A stretch of 64,000 nt of DNA from Corallococcus soli (GCF_014930455.1 NZ_JAAIYO010000013.1:1-64000); one strand, 5' to 3'; shown: positions 33,404-43,315, counted from the stretch's first letter. A program made the numbers and translations. The notes: generated from the letters alone by a model not told the origin.

Positions 33404-34849
33404 CTACGCCGGCTTCGCCTCCACCCCGGGCGTGCGGCCATCCAGCGGGGCCTTGGCGTCCGTCTGGAAGTAGTCGTGCACGACGAAGCGGCGCGCCACC
33501 AGCGCCATGCCCACCGCGGCCACCAGCGCCATGCCCGCGTAGAAGAAGAACTGCCCCGCGCCGGTGAAGACGTTGAGCGCCGCGGCGATGGCCACCGCCA
33601 CGTTCGCGAGCGTGTTCGTCACCAGCCACACGCTCTGCACGGTGCCCTTCATCTCCCGGGGCGCCTGCGTGTACGCGAACTCCAGGCCCGTGGTGGACAC
33701 CAGGATTTCTCCCACCGTCAGCACGATGTACGGCAGCAGCTGCCACGCGATGTTCAGCGTCGTCCCGCCATTCATCACCACCTGGAAGAAGCCGGCGATG
33801 ACGAACGACACCGCGCCAAACACCAGCCCCATGGGCATGCGCCGCAGCGGCGTCAGCTCCCAGCCCATGCGCTGGAAGGCCGGGTAGACGATGGCCGTGA
33901 GGAACGGGATCAGCATCATCACCAGCAGCGGGTTGATGAACTGCATCTGGCTGGGCTGGAACACGATGCCGCCCACGTGCGGGTCCATGGCGCGCGCCTG
34001 CACCACCCAGGTGGACGCCTTCTGGTCGAACAACATCCAGAAGAAGGGGATGAAGGGCAGCATCAGCCCGGCCACCCGGAACACCGCCTTCACTCCGTCC
34101 ACCGCCTCCGCCGGGTGCGCCGCCTTCGCGCGATCCAACCAGTGACCGCCCCGGGGGGCGTCCTTCTTGAACGCGCTGAACACCACCTTGAGGAACGAGT
34201 GCGGGTTGGGGCCGGTGGGCGGCACCAGGATGTAGTGCTTGCGGCCGGCCCAGAAGATGACCGTCGCCACGAACATCAGGATGCCCGGCACGCCGAACGC
34301 CACCGACGGCCCGAACTTCGTCATCAGCAGCGGCACGAACAGCGACGCGAAGAACGAACCGAAGTTGATGGTCCAGTAGAAGATGGCGAAGACCTTCTTC
34401 ACCAAGTGGCTGTTGCTCTGCGTGAACTGGTCACCCACCATCGCGGAGACGCACGGCTTGATGCCGCCGCTGCCAATCGCGATGAGCGTCAGGCCCGTGT
34501 AGAAGCCCGTGGCGTTGTTCTCGAAGATCGCCAGGCACGCGTGCCCCGCGCAGTACACCAGGCTCAGCGCGAAGATGGTCTGGAACTTCCCGAAGAAGCG
34601 ATCCGCCAGGTACCCACCGATGAGCGGGAAGAAATACACCCCCGCCATGAACAGGTGGAACAGGCCCTTCGCCTGCGCCTCGCGAGCCCCCGACTCAGGC
34701 ACCTGCGTGCGCAGCAGGTAGTCGATGAAGAACACCGTCAGGATGTTCCGCATCCCGTAGAAGCTGAAGCGCTCGCAGGCCTCGTTCCCGATGATGTACG
34801 GGATCTGCGGCGGGAAGCGGTTGGACGGTGCGGTCGTGGTTTCGGCCAT
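33404..34849 (-). CDS. POT/PTR family transporter 2
   Basis: A 481-residue transporter of the POT family, with 'GNEACERFSFYGMRNIL' (ExxER motif), 'GGYLADRFFGKFQTIF' and 'GSGGIKPCVSAMVGDQF'. The three-residue spacing and the GIKPCVS motif resemble the eukaryotic/bacterial PTR2 branch more than transporter 1, so the two are not recent duplicates. It probably carries peptides or other small anions with protons. The start is the ATG at 34847-34849; a TAGTAG -10 lies 11 nt upstream, and there is no Shine-Dalgarno sequence. It lies downstream of uvrA on the same strand, 40 bp away. Confidence 0.87.
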   Translation of the reverse strand: MAETTTAPSNRFPPQIPYIIGNEACERFSFYGMRNILTVFFIDYLLRTQVPESGAREAQAKGLFHLFMAGVYFFPLIGGYLADRFFGKFQTIFALSLVYCAGHACLAIFENNATGFYTGLTLIAIGSGGIKPCVSAMVGDQFTQSNSHLVKKVFAIFYWTINFGSFFASLFVPLLMTKFGPSVAFGVPGILMFVATVIFWAGRKHYILVPPTGPNPHSFLKVVFSAFKKDAPRGGHWLDRAKAAHPAEAVDGVKAVFRVAGLMLPFIPFFWMLFDQKASTWVVQARAMDPHVGGIVFQPSQMQFINPLLVMMLIPFLTAIVYPAFQRMGWELTPLRRMPMGLVFGAVSFVIAGFFQVVMNGGTTLNIAWQLLPYIVLTVGEILVSTTGLEFAYTQAPREMKGTVQSVWLVTNTLANVAVAIAAALNVFTGAGQFFFYAGMALVAAVGMALVARRFVVHDYFQTDAKAPLDGRTPGVEAKPA

Positions 34850-34860
34850 GGGGCGCCACC

Positions 34861-34866
34861 CTACTA
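34861..34866 (-). promoter_or_regulatory. -10 hexamer TAGTAG before POT transporter 2
   Basis: On the minus strand TAGTAG ends 11 nt before the ATG, the same spacing as three other genes in this window. No matching -35 was found. A hairpin-forming inverted repeat (TGGGGCG ... CGCCCCA) overlaps the spacer. Confidence 0.35.
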
Positions 34867-34889
34867 GAGGGGGACGCCCCAGGGGAGCA

Positions 34890-37763
34890 TCAGGCTGCGT
34901 CCACGCGCTTGCCCACGCGGGCCCGGCGCGCCTTGCCCAGCACGTGCTTCAGGTAGCGGCCCGTGTGGCTGGCCTCCACCCGGGCGACCTCCTCCGGCGT
35001 GCCCACGGCCAGAATCTGTCCGCCGCCCGCGCCGCCCTCCGGCCCCAGGTCGATGAGCCAGTCCGCGCTCTTGATGACGTCCAGGTTGTGCTCGATGACG
35101 AGCACTGAATTGCCCGCTTCCACCAGCCGGTTGAGCACGGACAGGAGCTTGCGGATGTCCTCGAAGTGCAGGCCGGTGGTGGGCTCGTCCAGGATGTAGA
35201 GCGTGCGGCCGGTGGCCACGCGCGCCAGCTCGCGCGCCAGCTTGATGCGCTGCGCCTCGCCGCCGGACAGGGTGGGGGAGGGCTGGCCCAGCCGCAGGTA
35301 GCCCAGGCCCACGTCCGTGAGCGTCTGGAGCACGCGCAGGATGTCCTTGTGCGCGCCGAAGTGCTCCACGCCCTCGCGCACGCTCATGTCCAGCGTCTCC
35401 GCGATGTTCTTGCCCTTGTAGCGCACGCGCAGCGTCGCTTCGTTGAAGCGCTTGCCGTTGCAGACCTCGCAGGGCACGTACACGTCCGCCAGGAAGTGCA
35501 TCTCCACCAGCTTCACGCCGTCGCCCTCGCACGCCTCGCAGCGTCCGCCCTTGATGTTGAAGCTGAAGCGGCCCGGGCCGTAGCCGAACGTGCGCGCCTC
35601 CGGCGTCATCGCGAAGACCTCGCGGATGGCGTCGAACACCTTGGTGTACGTGGCCGGGTTGCTGCGCGGCGTGCGGCCAATGGGCCGCTGGTCGATGTCG
35701 ATGACCTTGTCCAGGTGCTCCAGGCCCTTGATGGACTTGTGCTTGCCCATCCGCTCGCGGCTCTCATAGAGGGCCCGCGCCAGCGCCGGGTAGAGGATTT
35801 CGTTGATGAGCGTGGACTTGCCCGCGCCGGACACGCCCGTCACCGCGGTGAAGATGCCCAGCGGGATGTCCGCGTCCACGTTCTTCAGGTTGTTCTCCGT
35901 CGCCCCCACGATGGAGATCTGATGCTTGGGATTGGGCGGCCGGCGCGACTCCGGGATCTCAATCTCCTTGCGCCCGGACAGGTACGCGCCGGTGAGGCTG
36001 TTCTCGTCCGCCATCACCTGCTTGGGCGTGCCCTGGGACACCACCTGTCCGCCCAGCTCGCCCGCGCCCGGCCCGAAGTCCACCAGGTAGTCGGACTCCT
36101 CCATCGTCTCCTCGTCGTGCTCCACGACGATGACGGAGTTGCCCAGGTCGCGCAGCCGCTTGAGCGTGGTCAAGAGCTTGCCGTTGTCGCGCTGGTGCAG
36201 GCCGATGGAGGGCTCATCCAGGATGTAGATGACGCCCGTCAGCTCGCTGCCCATCTGCGACGCCAGCCGGATGCGCTGGCTCTCTCCGCCGGACAGCGTG
36301 GACGCGGTGCGGTCCAACGTCAGGTAGCCCAGGCCCACGTCCACCAGGAACGACAGGCGGCTGCGGATCTCCTTGAGCAGCTCCTGGGCGATCTTCTCCT
36401 CCTGCTTGGACAGGTCCAGCTTCGTCAGGAACGCGCGCGTGTCGGTGATGGTCATCCGGCTCAGGTCCACCAGCGTGCGCTCGTGCACCTTCACCGCGCG
36501 GCTCTCCGGGCGCAGGCGCTCGCCCTTGCAGGACGGGCAGGGCTTGTCGCTGAAGTACTTCTGGAGCTCCGCCTTGCGCGCCTCCGACGTGGTCGTCTTG
36601 AAGTTGCGCATGGTGCGCGCGAGCAGGCCTTCCCACTCCATCTTGTACTGGCCGCTCTCGCCCCACTCCACGGTGAAGGACTTGCCCTTGACGCCGTTCA
36701 TCAGGGTGTCCTTCTCCCGCTTCGTCAGCTTCGCGTACGGCACGTCCAGGTCGATCTTGAAGGCCGCCGCCAGGCTCTCCACGAAGTCCGCCGTCCAGCC
36801 CTCGCCCCGGTTCATGCCGCTGGCCCACGGCTCGATGGCGCCGTCGCGGATGCTGCGCGTCTGGTCCGGCACCAGCAGGTCCGCGTCCATCTCCGGCCGG
36901 GTGCCCAGGCCGTTGCAGTCCGTGCACATGCCCAGCGGGTTGTTGAAGGAGAACGACGCGGGCGTCAGGTCGCCGAAGGACAGACCGCACGCGGGGCACG
37001 CGTTCAGTTCGCTCATCACGCGGTCGGACGCGAGCGTGCCCTTCTCGTCCGTGATGATGAGCGTGCCCTTGCCCTCGCGCAGCGCCGTCTCCACGGAGTC
37101 GGTGAGGCGCGTGCGCAGGTCCGGCTTCAACACCAGCCGGTCGATGACGAGCGCGATGTCGTGCTTGGACTTCTTGTCCAGCTCGATGCGCTCCTCCAGC
37201 TCCCGCAGCTTCCCGTCCACGCGCGCGCGGGAGAAGCCGCGCTTCTGCGCCTCCGTGAGCAGGTCCTTGTGCTCGCCCTTGCGGTTGGTGACGATGGGCG
37301 CCAGCACCTGGAGCTTGGTGCCCGCGGGCAGCTTCATGATCTCATCCACGATCTGCTGCGCGCTCTGCTTGCCCACCTTGCGCCCGCACTGGGGGCAGTG
37401 CTGCACGCCGATGGAGGCGTAGAGCACGCGCAGGTAGTCGTGCACCTCCGTGACGGTGCCCACCGTGGAGCGCGGGTTGTTGCTGGCCGCCTTCTGCTCG
37501 ATGGAGATGGTGGGCGACAGGCCGCGCAGCGTGTCGTAGCGGGGCTTCTCCATCTGCCCCAGGAACTGGCGCGCGTAGGAGGACAGGCTCTCCACGTAGC
37601 GGCGCTGGCCCTCCGCGTAGAGCGTGTCGAACGCGAGCGAACTCTTACCGGAGCCCGACACGCCGGTGAACACCACGAGCTTCTTCTTCGGGATGTCCAG
37701 GGAGACGGTCTTGAGGTTGTGCTCCCTGGCACCGCGGATGGAGATGACGTCGGGCTCGGACAT
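34890..37763 (-). CDS. uvrA: excinuclease ABC subunit A
   Basis: A 957-residue UvrA, full length. It is the damage-sensing ATPase of nucleotide excision repair, acting as a dimer with UvrB. Two ABC ATPase modules: Walker A '[10 protein letters not shown]' (about 31-40) and '[10 protein letters not shown]' (about 650), signatures '[12 protein letters not shown]' and '[12 protein letters not shown]'. Zinc modules: 'CPACGLSF' with 'CTDCNG', and 'CEACEGDG' with 'CEVCNG'. ATG at 37761-37763 matches the usual N-terminus; an upstream in-frame extension is not conserved. uvrB and uvrC are not in this window. A short palindrome overlaps the likely promoter and could be a repressor site. Confidence 0.98.
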   Translation of the reverse strand: MSEPDVISIRGAREHNLKTVSLDIPKKKLVVFTGVSGSGKSSLAFDTLYAEGQRRYVESLSSYARQFLGQMEKPRYDTLRGLSPTISIEQKAASNNPRSTVGTVTEVHDYLRVLYASIGVQHCPQCGRKVGKQSAQQIVDEIMKLPAGTKLQVLAPIVTNRKGEHKDLLTEAQKRGFSRARVDGKLRELEERIELDKKSKHDIALVIDRLVLKPDLRTRLTDSVETALREGKGTLIITDEKGTLASDRVMSELNACPACGLSFGDLTPASFSFNNPLGMCTDCNGLGTRPEMDADLLVPDQTRSIRDGAIEPWASGMNRGEGWTADFVESLAAAFKIDLDVPYAKLTKREKDTLMNGVKGKSFTVEWGESGQYKMEWEGLLARTMRNFKTTTSEARKAELQKYFSDKPCPSCKGERLRPESRAVKVHERTLVDLSRMTITDTRAFLTKLDLSKQEEKIAQELLKEIRSRLSFLVDVGLGYLTLDRTASTLSGGESQRIRLASQMGSELTGVIYILDEPSIGLHQRDNGKLLTTLKRLRDLGNSVIVVEHDEETMEESDYLVDFGPGAGELGGQVVSQGTPKQVMADENSLTGAYLSGRKEIEIPESRRPPNPKHQISIVGATENNLKNVDADIPLGIFTAVTGVSGAGKSTLINEILYPALARALYESRERMGKHKSIKGLEHLDKVIDIDQRPIGRTPRSNPATYTKVFDAIREVFAMTPEARTFGYGPGRFSFNIKGGRCEACEGDGVKLVEMHFLADVYVPCEVCNGKRFNEATLRVRYKGKNIAETLDMSVREGVEHFGAHKDILRVLQTLTDVGLGYLRLGQPSPTLSGGEAQRIKLARELARVATGRTLYILDEPTTGLHFEDIRKLLSVLNRLVEAGNSVLVIEHNLDVIKSADWLIDLGPEGGAGGGQILAVGTPEEVARVEASHTGRYLKHVLGKARRARVGKRVDAA

Positions 37764-38184
37764 GGGGGCGCGCTTTATCACTGAAAGGGTGTTCCGGTGA
37801 ACGCAAAGCCGTCCTACCGGGAGGGATTCTGCGCGAACACCCGGCGCCGCCTCCCGCATCCCCCGGGCCGCCCAGGCGGCGCGCGGCCGTCTCCCAGCCA
37901 TCACCCACCCCCGCGAAAAGGCGGACAGCCCTCCAGGACGAGAGGTCGGTGAGGCATCCACCGTTTTAGAAGGTTTTGCAGAGAGTTCCACGAAACGTTG
38001 AATCCACGTTTTGCGGCTCTGAATGCCTGCGCGAGTCATGCCGCCCGGTTGCCGTGTCGGCGGTGAGACGTCGCCTCGTTGGGAAGGCAGGCACCCTCGT
38101 TGCATCTTTCCACGCCAACCGGATCCACGTGCAGCGCAGTTCGGGGGGACACCGGTGCCAGGTGTGGGAAGGACGGGACTCTGT
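37764..38184. other. intergenic region between divergent uvrA and ASH/vWA gene
   Basis: About 420 bases. Near uvrA it holds a GATAAA-like -10 and the palindrome at 37791-37802. Around 37965-38015 it is A/T-richer than its surroundings and contains an imperfect inverted repeat, CGAAACG (37991-37997) and CGTTTTG (38007-38013). No gene with convincing composition lies here. Confidence 0.4.
37791..37802. promoter_or_regulatory. palindrome GTTC-N4-GAAC upstream of uvrA
   Basis: GTTCCGGTGAAC, 28 bp upstream of the uvrA ATG and overlapping the position expected for its -35. Its symmetry suggests an operator. A LexA-type SOS site is an attractive reading for uvrA, but the match to any described myxobacterial LexA box is only partial. 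Confidence 0.35.
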
Positions 38185-41136
38185 ATGGGTGGATCTCGAT
38201 GGGTGGCGGTGGCGGTGGCCTTGGCGATGGGGGTGTGGACGGGGGGCTGTGAGCGCCCGGCGTCACACCAGGCACGCACGGGCTTCGCCGCCAGACCGGA
38301 GCTGCTGGAGTTCGGCGCGTCCGCGCTGGGCCGCACGAAGGCGATGAAGCTGCGGCTGGCGAACCAGGGGCGCGCGTCCTACCGCGTGGAGGGGGCCCGC
38401 TCGTCGCTCCCCAACGTCAGCATTCCCCCCTTCGAACCCTTCACGCTGTCGGCGGGCGCGGAGCAGGAGATTGAAGTGCGCTTCACGCCCGACGTGGAGG
38501 GCGACGTGCAGGGACAGCTGGAGGTGCTCACCGACGCGTCGGGGGAGAGCGTGGCGCAGGTGCCCGTCACCGGGCGCGGCGTGAAGGCGCTGGTGGAGGT
38601 GCCGGAGACGGCGCTCGACTTCGGCAACGTGAGCCTGGGGCTGGTGGAGATGCGCGAGGTGACGGTGCGCAACCCGTCCGACGTGGAGAGCCCGCTGGTG
38701 GTGTCGGTGCACGGCTCGGACGCGGATCAATTCTCCGCCGGGGCGGAGCTGCCGTCGGTGCTCGCGCCGCATGAGACGCGCAAGGTGCCGGTGGCCTTCA
38801 GCCCGGTGCGGCTGGGCCCGGCGCAGGCGGCCGTGCACGTCACGGTGTGCGAGGGCTGCGAGCCCGCGGTGGTGACGCTCGCCGGCACGGGCGTCGCCAG
38901 CATGCTGGAGGTGACGCCGCTGCGCGTGGACTTCGGCCGGGTGGCGGTGGGGGCCACCGCGGAGGCGCGCATCACCGTGCGCAACCAGGGCGCGGAGGCG
39001 CTCAGCTACAAGGGCGCGGCGCTCCTGGAGGACCCGTCCGGCGTGTTCAAGGTGGTGAGCGCGCCGGTGCTCTCCAACGACCTGCTGCCGCCGGGCGCGG
39101 TGGCGGAGGTGCGCGTGTCCTTCACGCCCGTGGCCACGGGCCGGGTGCGCGACGGCCGCGTGGAGGTGGCCGTGCGCAAGCCGGACACCACGTCGCCGGG
39201 GCCCAAGGTGTCGCTCGCGGGGGAGGGCGGCGCGTCGTGCGTGGAGGTGACGCCCGCGCGGCTGGACTTCGGCGCGGTGGCCTTCGGCATGACGGCCACG
39301 CGCGACGTCACCGTGCACAACCACTGCCGCGACGAGGCGGCCGTCACGGGGCTCGCGCTCACCACGCGGACGGGCGGCTACTTCACGCTCGCGCAGCCGC
39401 CGGCCAGCCTGCCCGTGGCCCCCGGGAGCAGCGTGAAGGTGGGGCTGACCTTCAGCCCCCGCGTGGGCCTCACGGGTGAGAGCGGCGGACAGCTCACCGT
39501 CACCACGTCGCACGCCGGGGCCACCGCCACCGACGGCGTGGAGCTCGCGGGGGAGGGCCGGGCCTTCCCGCCGTGCGAGTACGTCCTGCCCCCGTCGCTG
39601 GACTTCGGCCAGGTGCCGGTGGGCTCGAAGGTGGCGCTGGGCGTGACGCTGCGCAACACCGGCACGCAGGCGTGCTACCTGTCGGCGCTGCAGCTCGCGT
39701 CGGGTTCGGACGGGACCTTCCAGGCGGAGCCGGTGGGCCACCGCGTGCTCGCGCCCGGCAAGAAGGCGACGCTCGTCGTGCGCTTCCAGCCGGACGTGGA
39801 GGGGGCCTTCCAGGGGCTCGCGGAGGGCTGGGTGAGCCACCCGACCCTGGGCCATCCCCTGGTGTCGCTGTCCGGCCGGGGCGTGCAGGGGTGCTTCTCC
39901 GTGCAGCCCACCACGGTGGACTTCGGCCTCAGCCGGCTGTCGTGCGGCGCGCGCACCCGCGAGTTCATGGCCTACAACGACTGTCCGGGCGACGTGAAGG
40001 TGACGGGCATGACGCTGGTGCAGCCCGGCCCGGAGTTCGCGGTGTCGGGGCCGCTGCCGGCCACGCTGCCGGCCGGGGCCCGGGTGAAGCTCACCGCGAA
40101 GTACACGCCGCGGGAGGAGGGGGACGACGCGGCGACGGTGCGCTTCACGCTGGCGGACGGCACCGTCTACAACGCGGGCCTGCTGGCGCGCGCGCTGTCG
40201 AAGACGGACCAGACCGACCGCTTCTTCCAGGAGGCGGAGGCGAAGGTGGACGTGCTCTTCGTCATCGACAACTCGGGCTCCATGATGGAGGAGCAGCAGA
40301 GCCTGGGGGCGAACTTCTCCGCCTTCCTCTCCGCCGCCACCGCCGCGCACGTGGACTACCGCATCGGCGTGACGACCACCGGCCTGGACCCTTCGCCGGG
40401 CGGCTGGTCCGAGTGCCCCGGCGGCGCGCTCGGCGGTGAGAACGGGCGCCTGTTCCCGGTGGACGGCTCCAGCCCGCGCATCATCACCCCGGAGACGCCC
40501 CACGCGGCCCAGGTCTTCGCCACCAACACGCAGGTGGGCGTGTGCCACTGGAACGAGCAGGGCCTGGACGCGGCGTGGCGCGCGCTGTCGGATCCGCTGC
40601 TCTACAACCTGGACGACCCGCGCACGCCGCAGTCGGCGGACGGCAACGGGGGCTTCCTGCGCCAGGACGCGAAGCTGGCCATCATCGCGCTGTCGGACGA
40701 GGAGGACTTCAGCTCGCAGCCGGTGGCCTTCTACGAGACGTACTTCCTGGCCCTCAAGGGCAACGACCCGGCGAAGGTGACCTTCAACGCGGTGGTGGGC
40801 CCGGAGGACCTCTCCACCTGCCCCACCTCCAGCAGCTCCGGCACCCGCTACATGGCGCTCGCCCAGAAGCTGGGGGGCGTGGTGGACAGCATCTGCACGC
40901 CCAACTGGGCCGCGTCGCTGGAGAAGCTGTCGGAGAGCGCCTTCGGCCCCAACCGCAACTTCCCCCTGACGCAGAAGCCCGCGGACGCCGGGGCCCTCAC
41001 CGTCCGGGTGGACGGCGCGCCCGTGGCCGACGGGTGGACCTATGACGCGCGCACCAACGCGGTCATCTTCGACCGCCAGCGCGCCCCGATGCCCGGCGCC
41101 CTGGTGGAAGTCACCTATCCCCTGGGCTGCCCGTAG
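38185..41136 (+). CDS. ASH-repeat (choice-of-anchor D) protein with C-terminal vWA domain
   Basis: A 983-residue exported protein. The signal ends near 'GVWTGGC', a poor but possible lipobox. Six or seven ASH/Hydin-type Ig repeats follow, each starting with an 'LDFG-V-GxxxxxxV' pattern (e.g. 'ALDFGNVSLGLVEMREVTV', 'RVDFGRVAVGATAEARITV', 'RLDFGAVAFGMTATRDVTV', 'SLDFGQVPVGSKVALGVTL'). From about residue 680 there is a von Willebrand A domain with an intact MIDAS start 'DVLFVIDNSGSMMEEQQ'. Such proteins are probably surface-exposed and bind other proteins via the metal site. The ATG at 38185 follows GGAAGGA; upstream in-frame ATGs lack a signal peptide. Confidence 0.82.
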   Translation: MGGSRWVAVAVALAMGVWTGGCERPASHQARTGFAARPELLEFGASALGRTKAMKLRLANQGRASYRVEGARSSLPNVSIPPFEPFTLSAGAEQEIEVRFTPDVEGDVQGQLEVLTDASGESVAQVPVTGRGVKALVEVPETALDFGNVSLGLVEMREVTVRNPSDVESPLVVSVHGSDADQFSAGAELPSVLAPHETRKVPVAFSPVRLGPAQAAVHVTVCEGCEPAVVTLAGTGVASMLEVTPLRVDFGRVAVGATAEARITVRNQGAEALSYKGAALLEDPSGVFKVVSAPVLSNDLLPPGAVAEVRVSFTPVATGRVRDGRVEVAVRKPDTTSPGPKVSLAGEGGASCVEVTPARLDFGAVAFGMTATRDVTVHNHCRDEAAVTGLALTTRTGGYFTLAQPPASLPVAPGSSVKVGLTFSPRVGLTGESGGQLTVTTSHAGATATDGVELAGEGRAFPPCEYVLPPSLDFGQVPVGSKVALGVTLRNTGTQACYLSALQLASGSDGTFQAEPVGHRVLAPGKKATLVVRFQPDVEGAFQGLAEGWVSHPTLGHPLVSLSGRGVQGCFSVQPTTVDFGLSRLSCGARTREFMAYNDCPGDVKVTGMTLVQPGPEFAVSGPLPATLPAGARVKLTAKYTPREEGDDAATVRFTLADGTVYNAGLLARALSKTDQTDRFFQEAEAKVDVLFVIDNSGSMMEEQQSLGANFSAFLSAATAAHVDYRIGVTTTGLDPSPGGWSECPGGALGGENGRLFPVDGSSPRIITPETPHAAQVFATNTQVGVCHWNEQGLDAAWRALSDPLLYNLDDPRTPQSADGNGGFLRQDAKLAIIALSDEEDFSSQPVAFYETYFLALKGNDPAKVTFNAVVGPEDLSTCPTSSSSGTRYMALAQKLGGVVDSICTPNWAASLEKLSESAFGPNRNFPLTQKPADAGALTVRVDGAPVADGWTYDARTNAVIFDRQRAPMPGALVEVTYPLGCP

Positions 41137-41219
41137 GCAGGGCGGCCATTCGTCCTTCATCGGGCAGACGCGGGGGCGGGTGACTCGACAGCGCGGGACG
41201 GGGGGCTTTGAGTTGGGGC

Positions 41220-42179
41220 ATGCCGCAGGACTCCCTCCTCGTCGCCGCGCTGGGTGACATCCACGGACGCTTCCACCGGGTGGAGGCGTGGCTGGATGCG
41301 TTGGAGGCGGCGCGGGGACGCCGCGTGGACCTGGTGCTGGCGGTGGGCGACGTGGAGGCCTTCCGCCACGCGGACGACCACCGGCGCAAGGCCGCCAAGC
41401 GGGCCATGCCCGCGGAGTTCGCCGAGTACGCGGACGGCCTCAAGCGCGTGAAGCGGCCGCTGTACTTCATTGGCGGCAACAACGAGGACTTCGAGGCGCT
41501 GCACGACCTGCCGGACGGCGGCGAGCTGGCCCCGGATGTCCACTACCTGGGCCGCGCCGGCCTGCGCACGCTGGGCGGCCTGCGCGTGGCGTACCTGTCC
41601 GGCATCCACGCGCCGCGCTTCATCGACCAGCCGCTCAAGCGGCCCACGTCGCTGGATACCGCGAAGCAGGCCGGCTACTTCCGCACCGACGAGGTGGCGC
41701 GGGTGGCCGCGCTCCAGGACGTGGACCTGCTGCTCGTGCACGAGTGGCCCCGGGGCATCGTGCAGAAGGCCCGCGACGAACGGCTGGCCCCGGAGCGGCC
41801 GCTGCCCTCGCCGTGGATCGGCAACCCGGTGACGCGCCGGCTGGTGGACGGGCTGCACCCGCGCTGGGTGGCGTGTGGCCACTCGCACAAGCCCTTCGCC
41901 GTGTCGCTGGAGGCCCACGGGCGCCCGGCGTCGCGCGTGGTGTGCCTGGACCAGGCGGCGAAGCCCGACACCGCCGTCTTCTGGTGGGAGTTCGAGGGCC
42001 GCGAGGCCCGGCGCGCGGGCTGGGGCGTCAGCGGCGCCGTCGCGTGGCAGGTGGGCCAGCGCTGGGGCCTGCACACGCTGCCGCCGCTGACGGAGTCCGG
42101 GACCCCTGGCCCAGCGGGTTCGGCGGGCTCGGATGACGGGCCGGGCAACGCGCCGCCCAACGACGGCGCTACAGCTTGA
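41220..42179 (+). CDS. metallophosphoesterase resembling RNA-lariat debranching enzyme (DBR1)
   Basis: A 319-residue calcineurin-type phosphoesterase. Metal ligands by position: D13 and H15 ('GDIHG'), D44 ('AVGDVEAFRHADD'), N87 ('FIGGNNED'), H174 ('VHEWPRGI'), H221 and H223 ('GHSHK'). The order, spacing and text around them, such as 'FIGGNNEDFEAL', 'LAPDVHYLGRAG' and 'VAYLSGI', closely parallel eukaryotic DBR1 ('FIGGNHEASN', 'APNIYYLG', 'GISGI', 'SHDWPR'). Two differences: Asp replaces DBR1's first Cys, and Asn88 replaces the general-acid His. An Ala/Pro/Gly tail follows. Start is the ATG; a TTG four codons upstream is possible. Its end overlaps the convergent kinase gene by 11 bp. Confidence 0.8.
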   Translation: MPQDSLLVAALGDIHGRFHRVEAWLDALEAARGRRVDLVLAVGDVEAFRHADDHRRKAAKRAMPAEFAEYADGLKRVKRPLYFIGGNNEDFEALHDLPDGGELAPDVHYLGRAGLRTLGGLRVAYLSGIHAPRFIDQPLKRPTSLDTAKQAGYFRTDEVARVAALQDVDLLLVHEWPRGIVQKARDERLAPERPLPSPWIGNPVTRRLVDGLHPRWVACGHSHKPFAVSLEAHGRPASRVVCLDQAAKPDTAVFWWEFEGREARRAGWGVSGAVAWQVGQRWGLHTLPPLTESGTPGPAGSAGSDDGPGNAPPNDGATA

Positions 42180-43284
42180 CGACGTCCACGCCCCGGCGCG
42201 GCAGCTCCACGCGGAACTCCGTGTAGGGGCCGGCGCCGGAGAGCACCTCCACGCCGCCCTGATGGGCCTGGATGATCTGCTGGACGATGTAGAGGCCCAG
42301 GCCCAGGCCCTCGCCCCGGCCCCGGTCCTGCTGGCCGCCATGGAACGGGTCGAAGAGGTAGGGCAGCAGGTGGGGCGGGATGACGCCCACGTTGGTGACG
42401 GTGAAGCGCAGGGCGTCCCCCTGGGTGCCGTCCACGCGGATGCGCACCGGCTCCACGGTGTCGCCGTGCTGGAGCGCGTTGCCAATCAGGTTGGAGGCCA
42501 CCTGCGCCAGCCGGTCCGCGTCCCAGTCCCCCACGAGGTCGCCGTCCTGCTGCACCTCGATGGTGTGCTGGGGCCACGCCGTCTGGTGCTCCTGCACCAT
42601 GCGCTGCACCAGCAGGCCGAAGTCCGTCTCACCCCGGCGCAGCGGGATGCCGCCCGCGAGCCGCGCGCGCGCCAGGTCCAGCACGTCTTCAATCATGCGG
42701 CCCATGCGCTTTCCGGCGGTGAGCATGCGGCCCGCCGTCTTGCGCACGGCGTCGTCCTCCGTGCGGCGCAGGAGCAGGTCCGCCGCGGTGAGCATGGCGG
42801 AGAGGGGGTTGCGCAGGTCGTGGCCCAGCACGGCGGTGAACATCTCGTTGAGGCGCAGGGTCTCCGCCAGCATGTCCAGCTGTTCGGCCAGCTGCTGCTT
42901 CTGCTGGTGCATGTGGAAGAAGACGTCCGCCTTGGTGCGCAGCACGTACGCGTCCAGCGGCTTGTAGAGGAAGTCCACCGCGCCCGCGTCGTAGCCCTTG
43001 AACATGCGGCGGGGGTCGCCCACGCCCGCGGTGACGAAGATGATGGGCACGTCGCGCGTGCGCTCCGAGCCCCGCATCAGCTCCGCCAGCTCGAAGCCGT
43101 CCATGTCCGGCATCTGCACGTCCACGAGCGCGAGCGCGAACTCGTGCTGGAGCAGCAGCTCCAGGGCGTGCGCGCCGGACGAGGCGCAGTACACCTCCAC
43201 GTCGTCGCGCCGCAGCACGGCGGACAGCGCCAGGAGGTTCTCCTCCAGGTCATCGACGAGCAGGCACTTCACCCGGTAGGGCAC
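42169..43284 (-). CDS. response-regulator/histidine-kinase hybrid
   Basis: A 371-residue soluble protein: receiver (about 1-120, phosphoacceptor in 'LALVDVQMPDMDG') followed by a coiled linker, HisKA with 'VLGHDLRNPLSAML' (His about 170) and HATPase ('SNLIGNALQHGD', 'GEGLGLGLYIV'). It lacks membrane segments, so it is a cytoplasmic kinase whose activity is probably set by phosphorylation of its receiver by another kinase. The GTG at 43282-43284 is preferred because AAGGAG sits nine bases upstream; a GTG at 43324 would add a poorly conserved 14 residues. Its stop overlaps the end of the opposite DBR1-like gene. Confidence 0.88.
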   Translation of the reverse strand: MPYRVKCLLVDDLEENLLALSAVLRRDDVEVYCASSGAHALELLLQHEFALALVDVQMPDMDGFELAELMRGSERTRDVPIIFVTAGVGDPRRMFKGYDAGAVDFLYKPLDAYVLRTKADVFFHMHQQKQQLAEQLDMLAETLRLNEMFTAVLGHDLRNPLSAMLTAADLLLRRTEDDAVRKTAGRMLTAGKRMGRMIEDVLDLARARLAGGIPLRRGETDFGLLVQRMVQEHQTAWPQHTIEVQQDGDLVGDWDADRLAQVASNLIGNALQHGDTVEPVRIRVDGTQGDALRFTVTNVGVIPPHLLPYLFDPFHGGQQDRGRGEGLGLGLYIVQQIIQAHQGGVEVLSGAGPYTEFRVELPRRGVDVVKL

Positions 43285-43315
43285 GCCCTGGAACTCCTTT
43301 CGGGAGAGGCTCGAA

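Noticed and set aside
38263-41160. 965-codon minus-strand frame opposite the ASH/vWA gene
   Set aside because: Low-complexity Arg/His/Gly; the plus strand carries clear ASH and vWA motifs.
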